Assembly (NCBI GenBank): GCA_017459075.1
Contig: JAFUDQ010000033.1
Span: 1-64,000, forward strand
DNA: 64,000 bases
From: Bacteroidales bacterium
GTDB lineage: Bacteria; Bacteroidota; Bacteroidia; Bacteroidales; UBA932
Direction: 5' to 3'
The translations under genes and the position numbers were made by a program. The notes below the pieces were generated by a model. The model saw nothing but the letters and a program-made list of their open reading frames with translations. It ran no database searches and was not told where the DNA came from. Positions 14,396 through 23,344 of the stretch are shown here, one piece after another (position 1 is the stretch's first letter; each line of letters starts with the position of its first letter).

Positions 14396-17224
14396 ATGCC
14401 GGCAGAAGGAAACATAATCATAAAAGGAGCTAACGTAAACAACCTCAAGAACGTTTCCTTGGAGATCCCAAGGGGCAAACTTGTCGTAATAACAGGCATC
14501 TCGGGCAGCGGAAAATCTTCCCTTGCCTTCGATACCCTTTTTGCGGAAGGCCAGCGCCGCTTTGCGGAAAGCCTATCTTCATACGCCAGGCAGTTCCTTG
14601 GCAGGATGACAAAGCCGGACGTGGAAGTGATAGACGGAGTGCCACCGGCAATAGCCATCGAACAGAAAGTCAATATCAGGAATCCACGTTCCACCGTTGC
14701 AACAACGACGGAAATATATGATTACCTGAGACTTATCTTTGCCCGCATCGGCCGTACATATTCCCCCATAAGCGGTGGCGAAGTCAAGGCGCACACGGCG
14801 TCGGACGTGCTGGCATACATCCATGCCAATGCCGGCAGCCTTCTCTATCTTCTTGCCGATATTGCCTGGTCCGACAGGGAAGACAAGACGGAACTCCTGC
14901 TTTCATTGAAGGAACAGGGATACAACCGTCTCTGGACCGGAAGGCCGGAGCGGATTGATGACGTTCTCCAGCGCTCGGCAGAAGGCGTGTTCCCTGAGGA
15001 AGCATATCTTCTGGTAGACCGTTTCACCGCCTCCGCAGATGGTGCGGACGCTGACCTTGAGGCCCGCCTTCACTCCTCCATAAACACCTGTTTTTCAATG
15101 GGTAAGGGCGTACTTTATGTGGTAGAAGACGATGGCCGCATGGAACGCTTCTCTACGGAATTCGAGCTTGACGGCCTGACTTTCAAGGTGCCGGACGAAT
15201 ATATGTTCAGCTTCAACAGCCCGCTGGGCGCTTGCCCGGTTTGCGGCGGCCTTGGAAAAATCATCGGCATAAGTGAAGACCTCGTCGTTCCGGATAAGTC
15301 AAAAACAATATACGATGGTGCCATAGCATGCTGGAGGGGAGAAAAGATGGGCTGGTTCAAGGAGCATCTCCTTGAGGTCGCGGACCATTACGGCATCCCG
15401 GTTTTCACCCCTTATTGCCAGCTGACTGCAAAGCAGAAGGATATCCTGTGGAACAGTCACAGCGTAGAGGGTGACGACAAATCCATGATAGGAATCAAGG
15501 AGTTCTTTGACTGGGTAGAGGCCAACCGCTACAAGATACAGTACAAATTCATGCTCAACCGCTTCAGCGGCAGGACTGTTTGCTCGGAATGCGGCGGCAC
15601 AAGGCTAAGGAAGGACGCTTCATACGTTAAAATCGGCGGAAAAAATATAAGTGAGCTGCTGGCAATGAATGTTGGTCAGCTGCTGCAATTCTTTAATAAT
15701 CTGGATCTTACGGAGAGTGAGCGCAGCATTGCCGGAAAGGCGATGGAAGAAGTGACATCCCGCCTACAGTATATCTCCGACGTCGGCCTTGACTACCTTA
15801 CCCTTGACCGCGCCAGCAATTCTCTCTCCGGTGGTGAAAGCCAGAGGGTGAATCTTGTCACCGCGCTGGGCAGTTCGCTCGTCGGCTCAATGTACATCCT
15901 GGATGAGCCTTCCATTGGCCTGCATCCAAGGGACACGGAACGCCTGATAGGCGTGCTGAAGCATCTCAGGGACATCGGCAACACAGTAATTGTGGTCGAA
16001 CATGATGAGGAGATTATGCGTGCGGCAGACCTTCTTATCGACCTCGGTCCCAAGGCCGGAATCGGCGGCGGAGAGGTTGTTTTCAAAGGCGTTCTGCCAC
16101 CAAAGGGGACCATTCTCCCGTCGGCGGAAAGCCTGACACTCAAGTATTTGGAAGGGGAGAGGAGGATTCCGGACCGCAAGACCAGGCCGTGGACTTATTC
16201 CATCAAGGTGGAGGGTGCCATGGAACACAATCTTAAGGACGTGGACGTGGCCTTCCCGCTTGGCACGTTGACGGTTGTAACCGGAGTGAGCGGCAGCGGC
16301 AAATCATCCCTTGTTGGCGATATCCTTTATCCTGCGATGCAACGGAGAATCAGCGAAACAGGGCCGCTCCCGGGCGTTTTCCGCAAGCTGTCAGGCAACG
16401 TAGACCGCATTTCAAGGGTGGAATATGTAGACCAGAACCCCATTGGCCGCAGTTCCCGCTCCAATGCCGTCACTTATCTTAAGGTTTATGACGATATCCG
16501 CAAACTTCTGTCGGCCCAGCAGTATGCAAAAATCAACGGCTACACACCCTCATTCTTCTCCTTCAACCAGGAGGGCGGACGCTGCCCTGAATGCCAGGGA
16601 GAGGGTATAATCCGCATTCCGATGCAGTTTATGGCCGATGTCACCATGGTTTGCGATGCCTGCGGCGGACGTCGGTTCAAACCGGATATACTGGAAGTTC
16701 GGTACAAGGAAAAGAATATCGACGACATCCTTAACATGAGCGTTGAAGAGGCAGTTGACTTCTTTGGTAGCCAGGAGGAAGAGGATGCTCGCATCATTGC
16801 AGAAAAGCTGCAACCGCTTATGGATGTGGGACTTTCCTATATCAAACTGGGTCAGAGCAGCAGCACTCTTTCCGGCGGAGAGAGCCAGAGAATCAAGTTG
16901 GCCTCCTTCCTTAACCTTGAGGATGGCAACTCCCGCAAAAAGATAATGTTCCTCTTCGACGAGCCTACCACCGGCCTGCATTTCTATGACATTGAGAAGC
17001 TTTTGAAGGCCTTCGACGCTTTGTTGGACAAAGGCCACAGCCTTGTGGTTGTAGAGCACAATCCTGAGGTTATTTTAAGGGCCGATTGGATCATAGATCT
17101 TGGTCCTGAGGCTGGTGCCGATGGCGGTCGGATAGTGTTTGAGGGCACTCCGGCGCAGCTTTTGTCCGAAGGCAAGGGCCATACGGCCGATTACATGAGA
17201 AATCTTTCTGATTATGGCAAATAA
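14396..17224 (+). CDS. uvrA: Excinuclease ABC subunit A
   Basis: 942 residues, the usual UvrA length. It is the damage-recognition ATPase of nucleotide excision repair and loads UvrB. Two ABC modules are visible: Walker A GISGSGKSS near residue 34 and GVSGSGKSS near 630, each with an LSGGESQR signature (near 477 and in the C-terminal module). Zinc-binding CPVC near 280, CSEC near 396 and CPECQGEG with CDACGG near 730 are intact. FAESLSSYARQFLGRM is typical of the family. The last 11 bases overlap the start of a glycosyltransferase gene, so repair and surface-glycan genes appear transcriptionally joined. Confidence 0.97.
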   Translation: MPAEGNIIIKGANVNNLKNVSLEIPRGKLVVITGISGSGKSSLAFDTLFAEGQRRFAESLSSYARQFLGRMTKPDVEVIDGVPPAIAIEQKVNIRNPRSTVATTTEIYDYLRLIFARIGRTYSPISGGEVKAHTASDVLAYIHANAGSLLYLLADIAWSDREDKTELLLSLKEQGYNRLWTGRPERIDDVLQRSAEGVFPEEAYLLVDRFTASADGADADLEARLHSSINTCFSMGKGVLYVVEDDGRMERFSTEFELDGLTFKVPDEYMFSFNSPLGACPVCGGLGKIIGISEDLVVPDKSKTIYDGAIACWRGEKMGWFKEHLLEVADHYGIPVFTPYCQLTAKQKDILWNSHSVEGDDKSMIGIKEFFDWVEANRYKIQYKFMLNRFSGRTVCSECGGTRLRKDASYVKIGGKNISELLAMNVGQLLQFFNNLDLTESERSIAGKAMEEVTSRLQYISDVGLDYLTLDRASNSLSGGESQRVNLVTALGSSLVGSMYILDEPSIGLHPRDTERLIGVLKHLRDIGNTVIVVEHDEEIMRAADLLIDLGPKAGIGGGEVVFKGVLPPKGTILPSAESLTLKYLEGERRIPDRKTRPWTYSIKVEGAMEHNLKDVDVAFPLGTLTVVTGVSGSGKSSLVGDILYPAMQRRISETGPLPGVFRKLSGNVDRISRVEYVDQNPIGRSSRSNAVTYLKVYDDIRKLLSAQQYAKINGYTPSFFSFNQEGGRCPECQGEGIIRIPMQFMADVTMVCDACGGRRFKPDILEVRYKEKNIDDILNMSVEEAVDFFGSQEEEDARIIAEKLQPLMDVGLSYIKLGQSSSTLSGGESQRIKLASFLNLEDGNSRKKIMFLFDEPTTGLHFYDIEKLLKAFDALLDKGHSLVVVEHNPEVILRADWIIDLGPEAGADGGRIVFEGTPAQLLSEGKGHTADYMRNLSDYGK

Positions 17225-18056
17225 GAAAATAGCGGCCGTTACTATGGTTCGCAATGACGATTTTTATCTTCGCAAGTGGGTGGAGTATTACGGCGCCCAG
17301 CTTGGAAAAGAGAATCTTTACATCTATTTCGATGGTACTGACCAGGTGATTGCTCCGTTCTGCGAGGGAACATACGCAGAGTTGGTTCCGAAAATCGGCT
17401 CCCAGGTTGTTGAGGCGGAGAAGGGCCGCCTGAGCTTCCTTTCCGGGAAGGCGGCGGACCTGCTGGCCGGCGGCTATGATTTGGTTATCGGGGTGGATGC
17501 TGATGAGTTCATCGTCGTAGACCCTAAGCTTGGCCTCGGGCTGGCGGAGTACCTTTCTTCGCTGAAAATCCGCACTTCTGTGTCCGGCCTTGGCGTAGAC
17601 TTCGGCCAGAAGCTGGGGGAGGAACCGAATATCACGGAGGATAAGCCTTTCCTCCAGCAGCGTCATTACGGCCAGCTTGGGACCCGCTATACAAAACCTT
17701 CCATCCTTGCAAAACCGCTCAGGTGGGGGAGTGGCTTCCATCGTATTAAAGGTCATAACTTCCATATTGCCAAGGATTTATACCTCTTCCACTTCGGATA
17801 CTTTGATATGAAGCGCCTGGAGGATCGTTTCAAGGATAAGGATCGTTTGGCCCAGGGCTGGGGTAAACACATGGAAAAGCGTTCGCGTACCATTCGTCTT
17901 GTGACTGAAAAGAAGGCGCGGGATTTTGACAAGTGGACTAAGATTGCCCGCAGGTGCCAGACGGTTGTTCGCCCTCCGTACGCCCTTAACAAGCCCGCTA
18001 TGTTCGAGGCGAAAATTATCGTCCGTATACCCGATAGATTCCAAAATATTGTATAA
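17214..18056 (+). CDS. Glycosyltransferase family 2-like (Glyco_tranf_2_4 type)
   Basis: 280 residues. The N-terminus (KIAAVTMVRNDDFYLRKWVE) and the metal-binding VIGVDADEFIVV around residue 97 are typical of GT-A folds of the Glyco_tranf_2_4 group, which use nucleotide sugars to build surface polysaccharides. No membrane helix is seen, so it is cytoplasmic or peripheral. The C-terminal part is rich in basic and aromatic residues (FHIAKDLYLFHFGYFDMKRL). It overlaps uvrA by 11 bases and the Stealth gene by one base (TAATG), so the two transferases are probably co-translated. Acceptor and donor are unknown. Confidence 0.8.
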   Translation: MANKKIAAVTMVRNDDFYLRKWVEYYGAQLGKENLYIYFDGTDQVIAPFCEGTYAELVPKIGSQVVEAEKGRLSFLSGKAADLLAGGYDLVIGVDADEFIVVDPKLGLGLAEYLSSLKIRTSVSGLGVDFGQKLGEEPNITEDKPFLQQRHYGQLGTRYTKPSILAKPLRWGSGFHRIKGHNFHIAKDLYLFHFGYFDMKRLEDRFKDKDRLAQGWGKHMEKRSRTIRLVTEKKARDFDKWTKIARRCQTVVRPPYALNKPAMFEAKIIVRIPDRFQNIV

Positions 18057-19021
18057 TGATGGAAATTGATGCATTGTTGCCGTGGGTGGACGGGGATGAT
18101 CCGGTACTTAGGGCAAAGAGAAGCAAATATATGACGGGAGTGGCTGCCGGCAATGACGATGTCGCCGGGGCAACCCGATATAAAAGCATCGGCGAAATAA
18201 AATATTGTGTGGCCTCCATCCTGCGATTTGCGCCCTTTATCCGGAAGATTTTTATTATGACCGATGGCCAGGACCCCGGGCTGGGGCCTTTTATCGAGAA
18301 GAATTTCCCGGGGCAGGGCGCCCGCATAGAGATAATTGACCACAGCGTTATTTTCAAGGGCTACGAGCATGCCCTGCCGGTATTCAACTCAAATGCCATA
18401 GAGGCCGTGTTCTGGAATATCCCCCAGATGAGTGAGCATATCCTGTATTTTAACGATGATTTCATGCTAACGGCTCCGGTGAAGCCGGAAGATTTCTTCC
18501 GTCCTGACGGCCGGGTCGTTTGCTTCGGCTCTTGGTTCCTCACTGCGTTCGGAAAACTGCTGAGGGCTGTAAAACCCAAGCACAACGGACATAAAACCAT
18601 CGGCTTTAAAGACCTGATGATTAATGGTTTGGACTATTACGGAGGAGGCTGGCGGTTCATTAACCTGGGGCATACTCCGCGTCCGCTTCTTAAAAGTTGG
18701 TTCCAGAACTGGGCAAAGGAGAGGGATGACATGATTCAGAAAAATATCACCGGTCGCTTCCGCGAGCCTTTCCATTTCCAGACCCAGGAACCATTCTACA
18801 TAGACCTGGCCCGCCACGGCAAACTGGATTTGGTATCGGCAGACAAGATGACCCTCTATTTCAAGCGCCGCAACGCCAAGGACTACGTCCGCCGCAAGCT
18901 CGAATCCTTCGATGCCTCCGACAAGCCCTTCGCCTGCTTCAACTCCCTTGACTACTGCACCCCCCAGGAACAGCAAATGGTCCTAAGCTGGCTCCAAACC
19001 CGCATTGGCGTTACAGAATAG
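18056..19021 (+). CDS. Stealth-family sugar-phosphate transferase
   Basis: 321 residues. The conserved regions of Stealth proteins appear in order: DALLPWVDGDDP (CR1), IKYCVASILRFAPFIRKIFI with MTDGQDP (CR2), and ILYFNDDFML with the FF/VCFGSW segment (CR3), then a His-rich part near HFQTQEPFY (CR4-like). Stealth enzymes transfer hexose-1-phosphate to make phosphodiester-linked capsule polymers. The protein appears soluble. It is coupled to the preceding glycosyltransferase, and its stop abuts the stop of the convergent LicD gene. With three LicD proteins next door this points to a phosphate-decorated surface glycan. Confidence 0.85.
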   Translation: MMEIDALLPWVDGDDPVLRAKRSKYMTGVAAGNDDVAGATRYKSIGEIKYCVASILRFAPFIRKIFIMTDGQDPGLGPFIEKNFPGQGARIEIIDHSVIFKGYEHALPVFNSNAIEAVFWNIPQMSEHILYFNDDFMLTAPVKPEDFFRPDGRVVCFGSWFLTAFGKLLRAVKPKHNGHKTIGFKDLMINGLDYYGGGWRFINLGHTPRPLLKSWFQNWAKERDDMIQKNITGRFREPFHFQTQEPFYIDLARHGKLDLVSADKMTLYFKRRNAKDYVRRKLESFDASDKPFACFNSLDYCTPQEQQMVLSWLQTRIGVTE

Positions 19022-19804
19022 CTACTTCCAGTAGACGTGGAAGGAGTGGTGGGCTTTGCGGTCTTTGGTGGGCGGGGGAGTGCGCCAGTCCCCGTACATG
19101 ACGGTTAGGTATTCGTCGTAGCCCTTGATGGCCATGTAAGTGTGCCCTTCAAATTCTACTTCAATGAAGTCCTTGAAAGCCAGGGCCTTTGCGTGGGTTT
19201 TGAAGAAAAAGCCACCAGTGGATTCCCCGGCATATTCAGAGGTCTCAAAAGGATAGCTGCGAAGATGCCTCTCCATCTCCGCTACATTCACCTCCTTCGG
19301 CGGTTTGCCGATGCCCCGGTACAAACCCTTCAGGCGTGGCAGGAAATGGATTGAATACTTGTAGAAATTCGTAGACTTGTAAATGCGGCGGCGTATGCTG
19401 CGGTATTTGTCAAAATACTCCTTAAGTTCCTCTTCATCAGATGGTTGGCCATCCACAGGATAGACATCGATAAAAAGCCCTCCCATCTTGATGCCACCCT
19501 GAACCAGCACAGTCCCGGTATTAAAAACCCTGGCAAAAGGACGGTAGTAAGGCTCCTTGTCAAAATAGCTCATTACATAGCAGTCATCGGCCTTGAAAGA
19601 AGAAATGAACCGGTCGTAGTCAGGCCGCGGGAGCATAATGTCAAGGTCATCGTCCCAGGGAATGAAACCCTTATGCCGCAGGGCGCCAATCAGTGTGCCG
19701 GAGCTAAGGGAGTACCGCACGCCGTTGGAACGGCACCAGGCGTCAACGACATCCAGCATATGCACCCATAGGGTGCGCATCTCTTCTGCGGTCAGCTCCT
19801 TCAT
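19022..19804 (-). CDS. LicD-family phosphotransferase, copy 1
   Basis: 260 residues from the ATG at 19804 (MKELTAEEMRTLW), chosen because it overlaps the stop of the upstream LicD gene by four bases; a longer frame to 19909 lies inside that gene and is not used. The catalytic LicD core is YSLSSGTLIGALRHKGFIPW followed by DDDLDI, a nucleotidyltransferase-like metal site. LicD proteins move phosphocholine or related groups from a CDP carrier to a glycan. A second conserved stretch (GGLFIDVYPVDG) and the C-terminal DYLT-like VMYGDWRTPPP are present. It is paired with another LicD gene upstream, a cytidylyltransferase-like gene and a PLP enzyme nearby. Confidence 0.88.
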   Translation of the reverse strand: MKELTAEEMRTLWVHMLDVVDAWCRSNGVRYSLSSGTLIGALRHKGFIPWDDDLDIMLPRPDYDRFISSFKADDCYVMSYFDKEPYYRPFARVFNTGTVLVQGGIKMGGLFIDVYPVDGQPSDEEELKEYFDKYRSIRRRIYKSTNFYKYSIHFLPRLKGLYRGIGKPPKEVNVAEMERHLRSYPFETSEYAGESTGGFFFKTHAKALAFKDFIEVEFEGHTYMAIKGYDEYLTVMYGDWRTPPPTKDRKAHHSFHVYWK

Positions 19805-20607
19805 TTCGCATCGTCCTTGAAATAAGCCACGATGGCATGGGACTTCCTCTTCTCTTCCGGCGGCAGCTGCATATAGTCGCCGAACTGCCCGCGGAGGAAG
19901 GTATCCCAATCCGCTATCGACATAAACTTCCGACCTTCGAACTCTACCTCCACATAATCGTCGAAGACGTGACGGTCATATATTTCGATGGTGCCCATTC
20001 CACCGGAAACCGGTCCGCAGTAAGGAGAGTCGATGCCGTTGTACTGCGTCAGGTAGTCTTCGCATTTGTGGAACCACCAGTCCGCACTGTGCCTGTGGGC
20101 CTGAATCTTGGGGATGATGGGGTCGTGGAAGGTGAAAGGGAAAAACGGCCTCTGGCTCAGGTAGATGCGGTGCCGCAGGCGGCTTACCGTGCGGGCGAAC
20201 TCATAGTGGCCGGCCGGGTCTGCGGGAGCGTTATCCACCGGGAAAATATCTATGTTTATACCAAATTTGTACAGGTATTTTCTCTTAAGCTCGTTGCAGA
20301 CAGAGGTGTTGTCCTGCACCTTTCCATAGCACAGGATGCATTTTGTCTCAGGCGTATCTGTGTTGTAGAGCGATGTGAACCTGGTGCCGCTCTTGGGGAA
20401 AAGACTAAGGAAACGGTTGAAATCCTCCCTCGGCATCATAATGTCAAGGTCATCGTCCCAGGGAATGAACCCCTTGTGCCTGATGGCCCCGAGAAGGGTT
20501 CCGTAGGTAAGTGAATAACGGATTTTATTCTCGCGGCAGAACTTGTCCACCTCAATAAGTATGTCCAGAAGAGCCAGCTGCAGTTCTCGTAAGTTCAGAA
20601 TTTTCAT
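19801..20607 (-). CDS. LicD-family phosphotransferase, copy 2
   Basis: 268 residues from the ATG at 20607 (MKILNLRELQLALLD); a TTG five codons upstream is less likely. The catalytic motif YSLTYGTLLGAIRHKGFIPW then DDDLDIMMPR is intact, as are INIDIFPVDNAP and the C-terminal FLRGQFGDYMQLPP. It shares the LicD fold with its neighbours but differs enough to have its own acceptor. It is translationally coupled to copy 1 through an ATGA overlap. A TATATTTG element at 20630-20637 on the minus strand is its likely promoter. Confidence 0.9.
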   Translation of the reverse strand: MKILNLRELQLALLDILIEVDKFCRENKIRYSLTYGTLLGAIRHKGFIPWDDDLDIMMPREDFNRFLSLFPKSGTRFTSLYNTDTPETKCILCYGKVQDNTSVCNELKRKYLYKFGINIDIFPVDNAPADPAGHYEFARTVSRLRHRIYLSQRPFFPFTFHDPIIPKIQAHRHSADWWFHKCEDYLTQYNGIDSPYCGPVSGGMGTIEIYDRHVFDDYVEVEFEGRKFMSIADWDTFLRGQFGDYMQLPPEEKRKSHAIVAYFKDDAK

Positions 20608-20629
20608 TGGTATATGGTTCAATTATCGG

Positions 20630-20657
20630 CAAATATATAAAAAAATACGTATATTTG
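20630..20657. promoter_or_regulatory. Divergent promoters between licD genes
   Basis: TATATTTG occurs on the minus strand at 20630-20637 and on the plus strand at 20650-20657, each a perfect TAnnTTTG -7 element about 25 bases from the flanking licD start. The back-to-back arrangement would express both halves of the LicD cluster together. Confidence 0.6.
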
Positions 20658-20682
20658 CCTGATTTATGTCAAGTAAGGCAAA

Positions 20683-21510
20683 ATGAGAAAGATGACATTA
20701 CAGGACATACAGTCCGCAAGTTTGGATATTCTTAAAGTTGTAGATAAATACTGCAAGGAGCACGATATTACGTATTTTCTGGCGTACGGCACCTTGCTGG
20801 GTGCAATCAGGCACCAAGGTTTCATCCCCTGGGATGACGATATAGATATACTTCTTCCCCGCCCTGATTATGAGCGCCTTCTGAATGAATTCGATGTCCC
20901 TGGCTTCAAGGTTTACAACGCCAAAGACCCTGACTGCTGGCTTACTTACTCAAGAATCTGCAATGAGAAGGACACCCTGGTCAAAACTACAAGCCCTTGG
21001 TACAAAGGAACTTACAGCTCAGGATTGTGGATAGACCTCTTCCCCCTGGATGCAGTGTCCGATGACCCTGAGGAATTCAAGGCCCAGTACAAAAGGTCTT
21101 TGGACGCCTATCTTGAGACAGTTTCCATCCGTCGCCGCAAAACCAAGCTTGACAAAGACTTTGGACGCGAGAGGAACAGCAAAACCATAATGCACCGTTT
21201 CCTGCATCCTTTCCGCCATTTCCAGAGCCCGCTACCTGCAAAGAACAGGCTGCTGGCAGAAATGGACTCCTGCCCTAAGTACGGCAGCACCGGACATGTC
21301 TCCATGCTGCCCTGCCCGGAGCCCCGCTGGGAGTGGTTCCCCATTGAGTGGTTCTCATCTTCCGTCCCGGTGAAATTCTGCGACGTGGAGCTGCCTGCTC
21401 CCGTGGGCTGGAAGGAACTCCTTACCATGCTCTGGGGCGACTATAATCAGCTTCCTCCTGTAGAGGACAGGCATCCCAAACAGACTTACCTAAGAAATTT
21501 CTGGCTATAA
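20683..21510 (+). CDS. LicD-family phosphotransferase, copy 3
   Basis: 275 residues. The core FLAYGTLLGAIRHQGFIPW with DDDIDILLPRPDYERL and SSGLWIDLFPLDAV marks LicD, and the end (WGDYNQLPP) is typical. No membrane segment. It is followed 11 bases later by a HisC-like PLP enzyme and then by a nucleotidyltransferase, which together form a plausible route from an amino-acid or ketone phosphate to a CDP-activated group that this LicD would transfer. The acceptor glycan is unknown. Confidence 0.9.
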   Translation: MRKMTLQDIQSASLDILKVVDKYCKEHDITYFLAYGTLLGAIRHQGFIPWDDDIDILLPRPDYERLLNEFDVPGFKVYNAKDPDCWLTYSRICNEKDTLVKTTSPWYKGTYSSGLWIDLFPLDAVSDDPEEFKAQYKRSLDAYLETVSIRRRKTKLDKDFGRERNSKTIMHRFLHPFRHFQSPLPAKNRLLAEMDSCPKYGSTGHVSMLPCPEPRWEWFPIEWFSSSVPVKFCDVELPAPVGWKELLTMLWGDYNQLPPVEDRHPKQTYLRNFWL

Positions 21511-21521
21511 AACATAGAGAT

Positions 21522-22625
21522 ATGAAGTTCATAAACAAGTATTTACGGAACCTCAAACCATATAAGCTCGCATCACACAAGATATGGGCGGTCAAACCTC
21601 AGGAACGCGCCGGCATCCTTAAGCTGGACTGGAACGAAGCTACTGTTCCCCCGTCACCCAAGGTAGAGGCCAGGGTTCGGGAACTGCTGGACGGCCCCGG
21701 TTTCTTCAACCTGTATCCTACAACCAAGAATGACAGGCTGCTTAAGGCAATTTCAGGCTTCATCTGCCTTCCGGAAGAGAATATCCAGTATTTCGGCAGC
21801 TCCGACGTGCTTCACGAATATATCTGTCGCTCTTTCCTTTGCGAGGATGACAAGGTAATTGTCCTTGGACCTTCTTATGACAACTTCCGCCTCACATGCC
21901 AGTCTGTTGGCGCCGCCGTTTCTTTCTTCAATTACGGAAAAGACTTTACTTTTGACGCCGATGCCTTTGAGGCCACCCTTAAGCAGACAAAGCCGGTGAT
22001 GGTTTACATCTGCAACCCCAACAACCCTACCGGAAACTATCACACCCCCGAATATGTCCGCCACCTGTTGGAAAGCTTCCCCGAGACGCTGTTCCTGCTG
22101 GACGAGGCTTACAACGAATTCGCAGGCCCTTCTTCCAAGGAGCTCGTTCTCCAGTTTGATAACATCATTGTAACCAGAACCCTCTCAAAGGCATTCGCGA
22201 TGGCCAATTTCAGAATCGGCTACCTCCTTGCCAGCGAAGAGAACATATCGGCGATAGGTAAGATTCGCAACCCTAAAAACATATCTACACTGTCGCAGGA
22301 GGCTGCAGTGGCCGCGCTTGAAGATGCAGACTACATGAGAGCCTATGTAGATAAGGTCCACGAAGGCCAGGAGTTCTTTATAAAGGAAACAGCCCGCTTT
22401 GCAGACCACTTCCAGGTATTTCCCAGCCGCGGTAACTTCAATCTGCTGCGCTTCGGTTCAAAGGAAGAGAAAGTTGCCCTTATCAAGTATCTGGCAGACA
22501 ATGACATCTTCGTCCGCGAGACCACCCAGGACCCATCGGTTGAGATCTGTTTCCGCGTTACAATGGGCACAAAGGAGCAGATGAAACGGGTTGTAGATGT
22601 AATTGATTCTTTTTATAAAAAATAG
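21522..22625 (+). CDS. HisC-like PLP-dependent aminotransferase/decarboxylase
   Basis: 367 residues, fold type I. PLP lysine Lys223 in TLSKAFAMANFRIGY, the cofactor-binding NPNNPTG at 165-171, DEAYNEF at 194-200 and the early LDWNEAT segment place it near histidinol-phosphate aminotransferase. The setting is not a histidine operon but a licD/nucleotidyltransferase group. Campylobacter HisC-like enzymes in capsule loci decarboxylate serine phosphate or transaminate DHAP to give ethanolamine phosphate or serinol phosphate, so a similar role is a reasonable inference. It is separated from the next gene by three bases. Cytoplasmic. Confidence 0.82.
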   Translation: MKFINKYLRNLKPYKLASHKIWAVKPQERAGILKLDWNEATVPPSPKVEARVRELLDGPGFFNLYPTTKNDRLLKAISGFICLPEENIQYFGSSDVLHEYICRSFLCEDDKVIVLGPSYDNFRLTCQSVGAAVSFFNYGKDFTFDADAFEATLKQTKPVMVYICNPNNPTGNYHTPEYVRHLLESFPETLFLLDEAYNEFAGPSSKELVLQFDNIIVTRTLSKAFAMANFRIGYLLASEENISAIGKIRNPKNISTLSQEAAVAALEDADYMRAYVDKVHEGQEFFIKETARFADHFQVFPSRGNFNLLRFGSKEEKVALIKYLADNDIFVRETTQDPSVEICFRVTMGTKEQMKRVVDVIDSFYKK

Positions 22626-22628
22626 CTT

Positions 22629-23342
22629 ATGGTAAAGACTGCCGTATTCATGGCTGCGGGCCGTGGTACCCGCTTTGGAAAATACACAGAGCTTATTCCC
22701 AAGGGCTTCATTCCTTTCAAGGGAAAGGCAATGGTAGTAAGGTCGATAGAGACCCTTCTTGACTGCGGTATAGAAAGGATAATCATAGGAACCGGTTATC
22801 ACAAGGAGTTCTATGAGGATCTTGCCAAGACTTATCCCCAGATAGAATGCTGCTTCAGCCCCCGTTACGCAGAGACCAACTGCCTTTACACCCTTTGGAA
22901 CTGCCGTGACCTTGTAGGAAACGACGATATACTTATGCTGGATTCTGACCTTGTCTATGAGCGCAGGGCGATATCCGAGCTCCTTGCCTGCCCGCATGAC
23001 AGTGCCATTCTTACCGCCCCCCTTACAAAGTTCCAGGACGCTTATTACGTAGAACAAAAGCCTGACGGACAGTTCATTGCATGGTCAAAGGACCGTAATG
23101 CCATTAATCCCTGCGGAGAACTTGTAGGCATCCATAAGCTCAGCAATGCCTTTTACAAGGCAGTCTGTTCATACTATGACAAAATAGTTGATGAGCAACC
23201 GAATCTTAGTTACGAGCCTGTGTTCACGGAGGTATCGCTGAATACCCTTCCAATCTACATCTGCAAGGTAGACCCTCTTGTCTGGTATGAAATTGACGAC
23301 GAGGCAGACCTCAAGTTTGCAGAAGAAAACATCGGCCTGTAG
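22629..23342 (+). CDS. Nucleotidyltransferase, LicC/PntC-like (probable CTP-dependent)
   Basis: 237 residues, GT-A-type nucleotidyltransferase. The loop AVFMAAGRGTRFGKY near residue 5 binds the nucleotide; PKGFIPFKGKAMV and MLDSDLVYE supply the expected lysine and metal aspartates; YEIDDEADLKFAEE is typical of choline-phosphate-type cytidylyltransferases. Family members activate phosphocholine, aminoethylphosphonate or other small phospho-alcohols with CTP. Its position directly after a HisC-like PLP enzyme and a licD gene supports making a CDP-amino-alcohol. The exact substrate cannot be read from sequence. Its stop lies three bases from the end of a convergent lipoprotein gene. Confidence 0.85.
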   Translation: MVKTAVFMAAGRGTRFGKYTELIPKGFIPFKGKAMVVRSIETLLDCGIERIIIGTGYHKEFYEDLAKTYPQIECCFSPRYAETNCLYTLWNCRDLVGNDDILMLDSDLVYERRAISELLACPHDSAILTAPLTKFQDAYYVEQKPDGQFIAWSKDRNAINPCGELVGIHKLSNAFYKAVCSYYDKIVDEQPNLSYEPVFTEVSLNTLPIYICKVDPLVWYEIDDEADLKFAEENIGL

Positions 23343-23344
23343 TC

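Noticed and set aside
21522-22625. True hisC of a histidine operon
   Set aside because: No other histidine gene is nearby; the neighbours are licD and a LicC/PntC-like nucleotidyltransferase. Catalytic function as hisC is not excluded.
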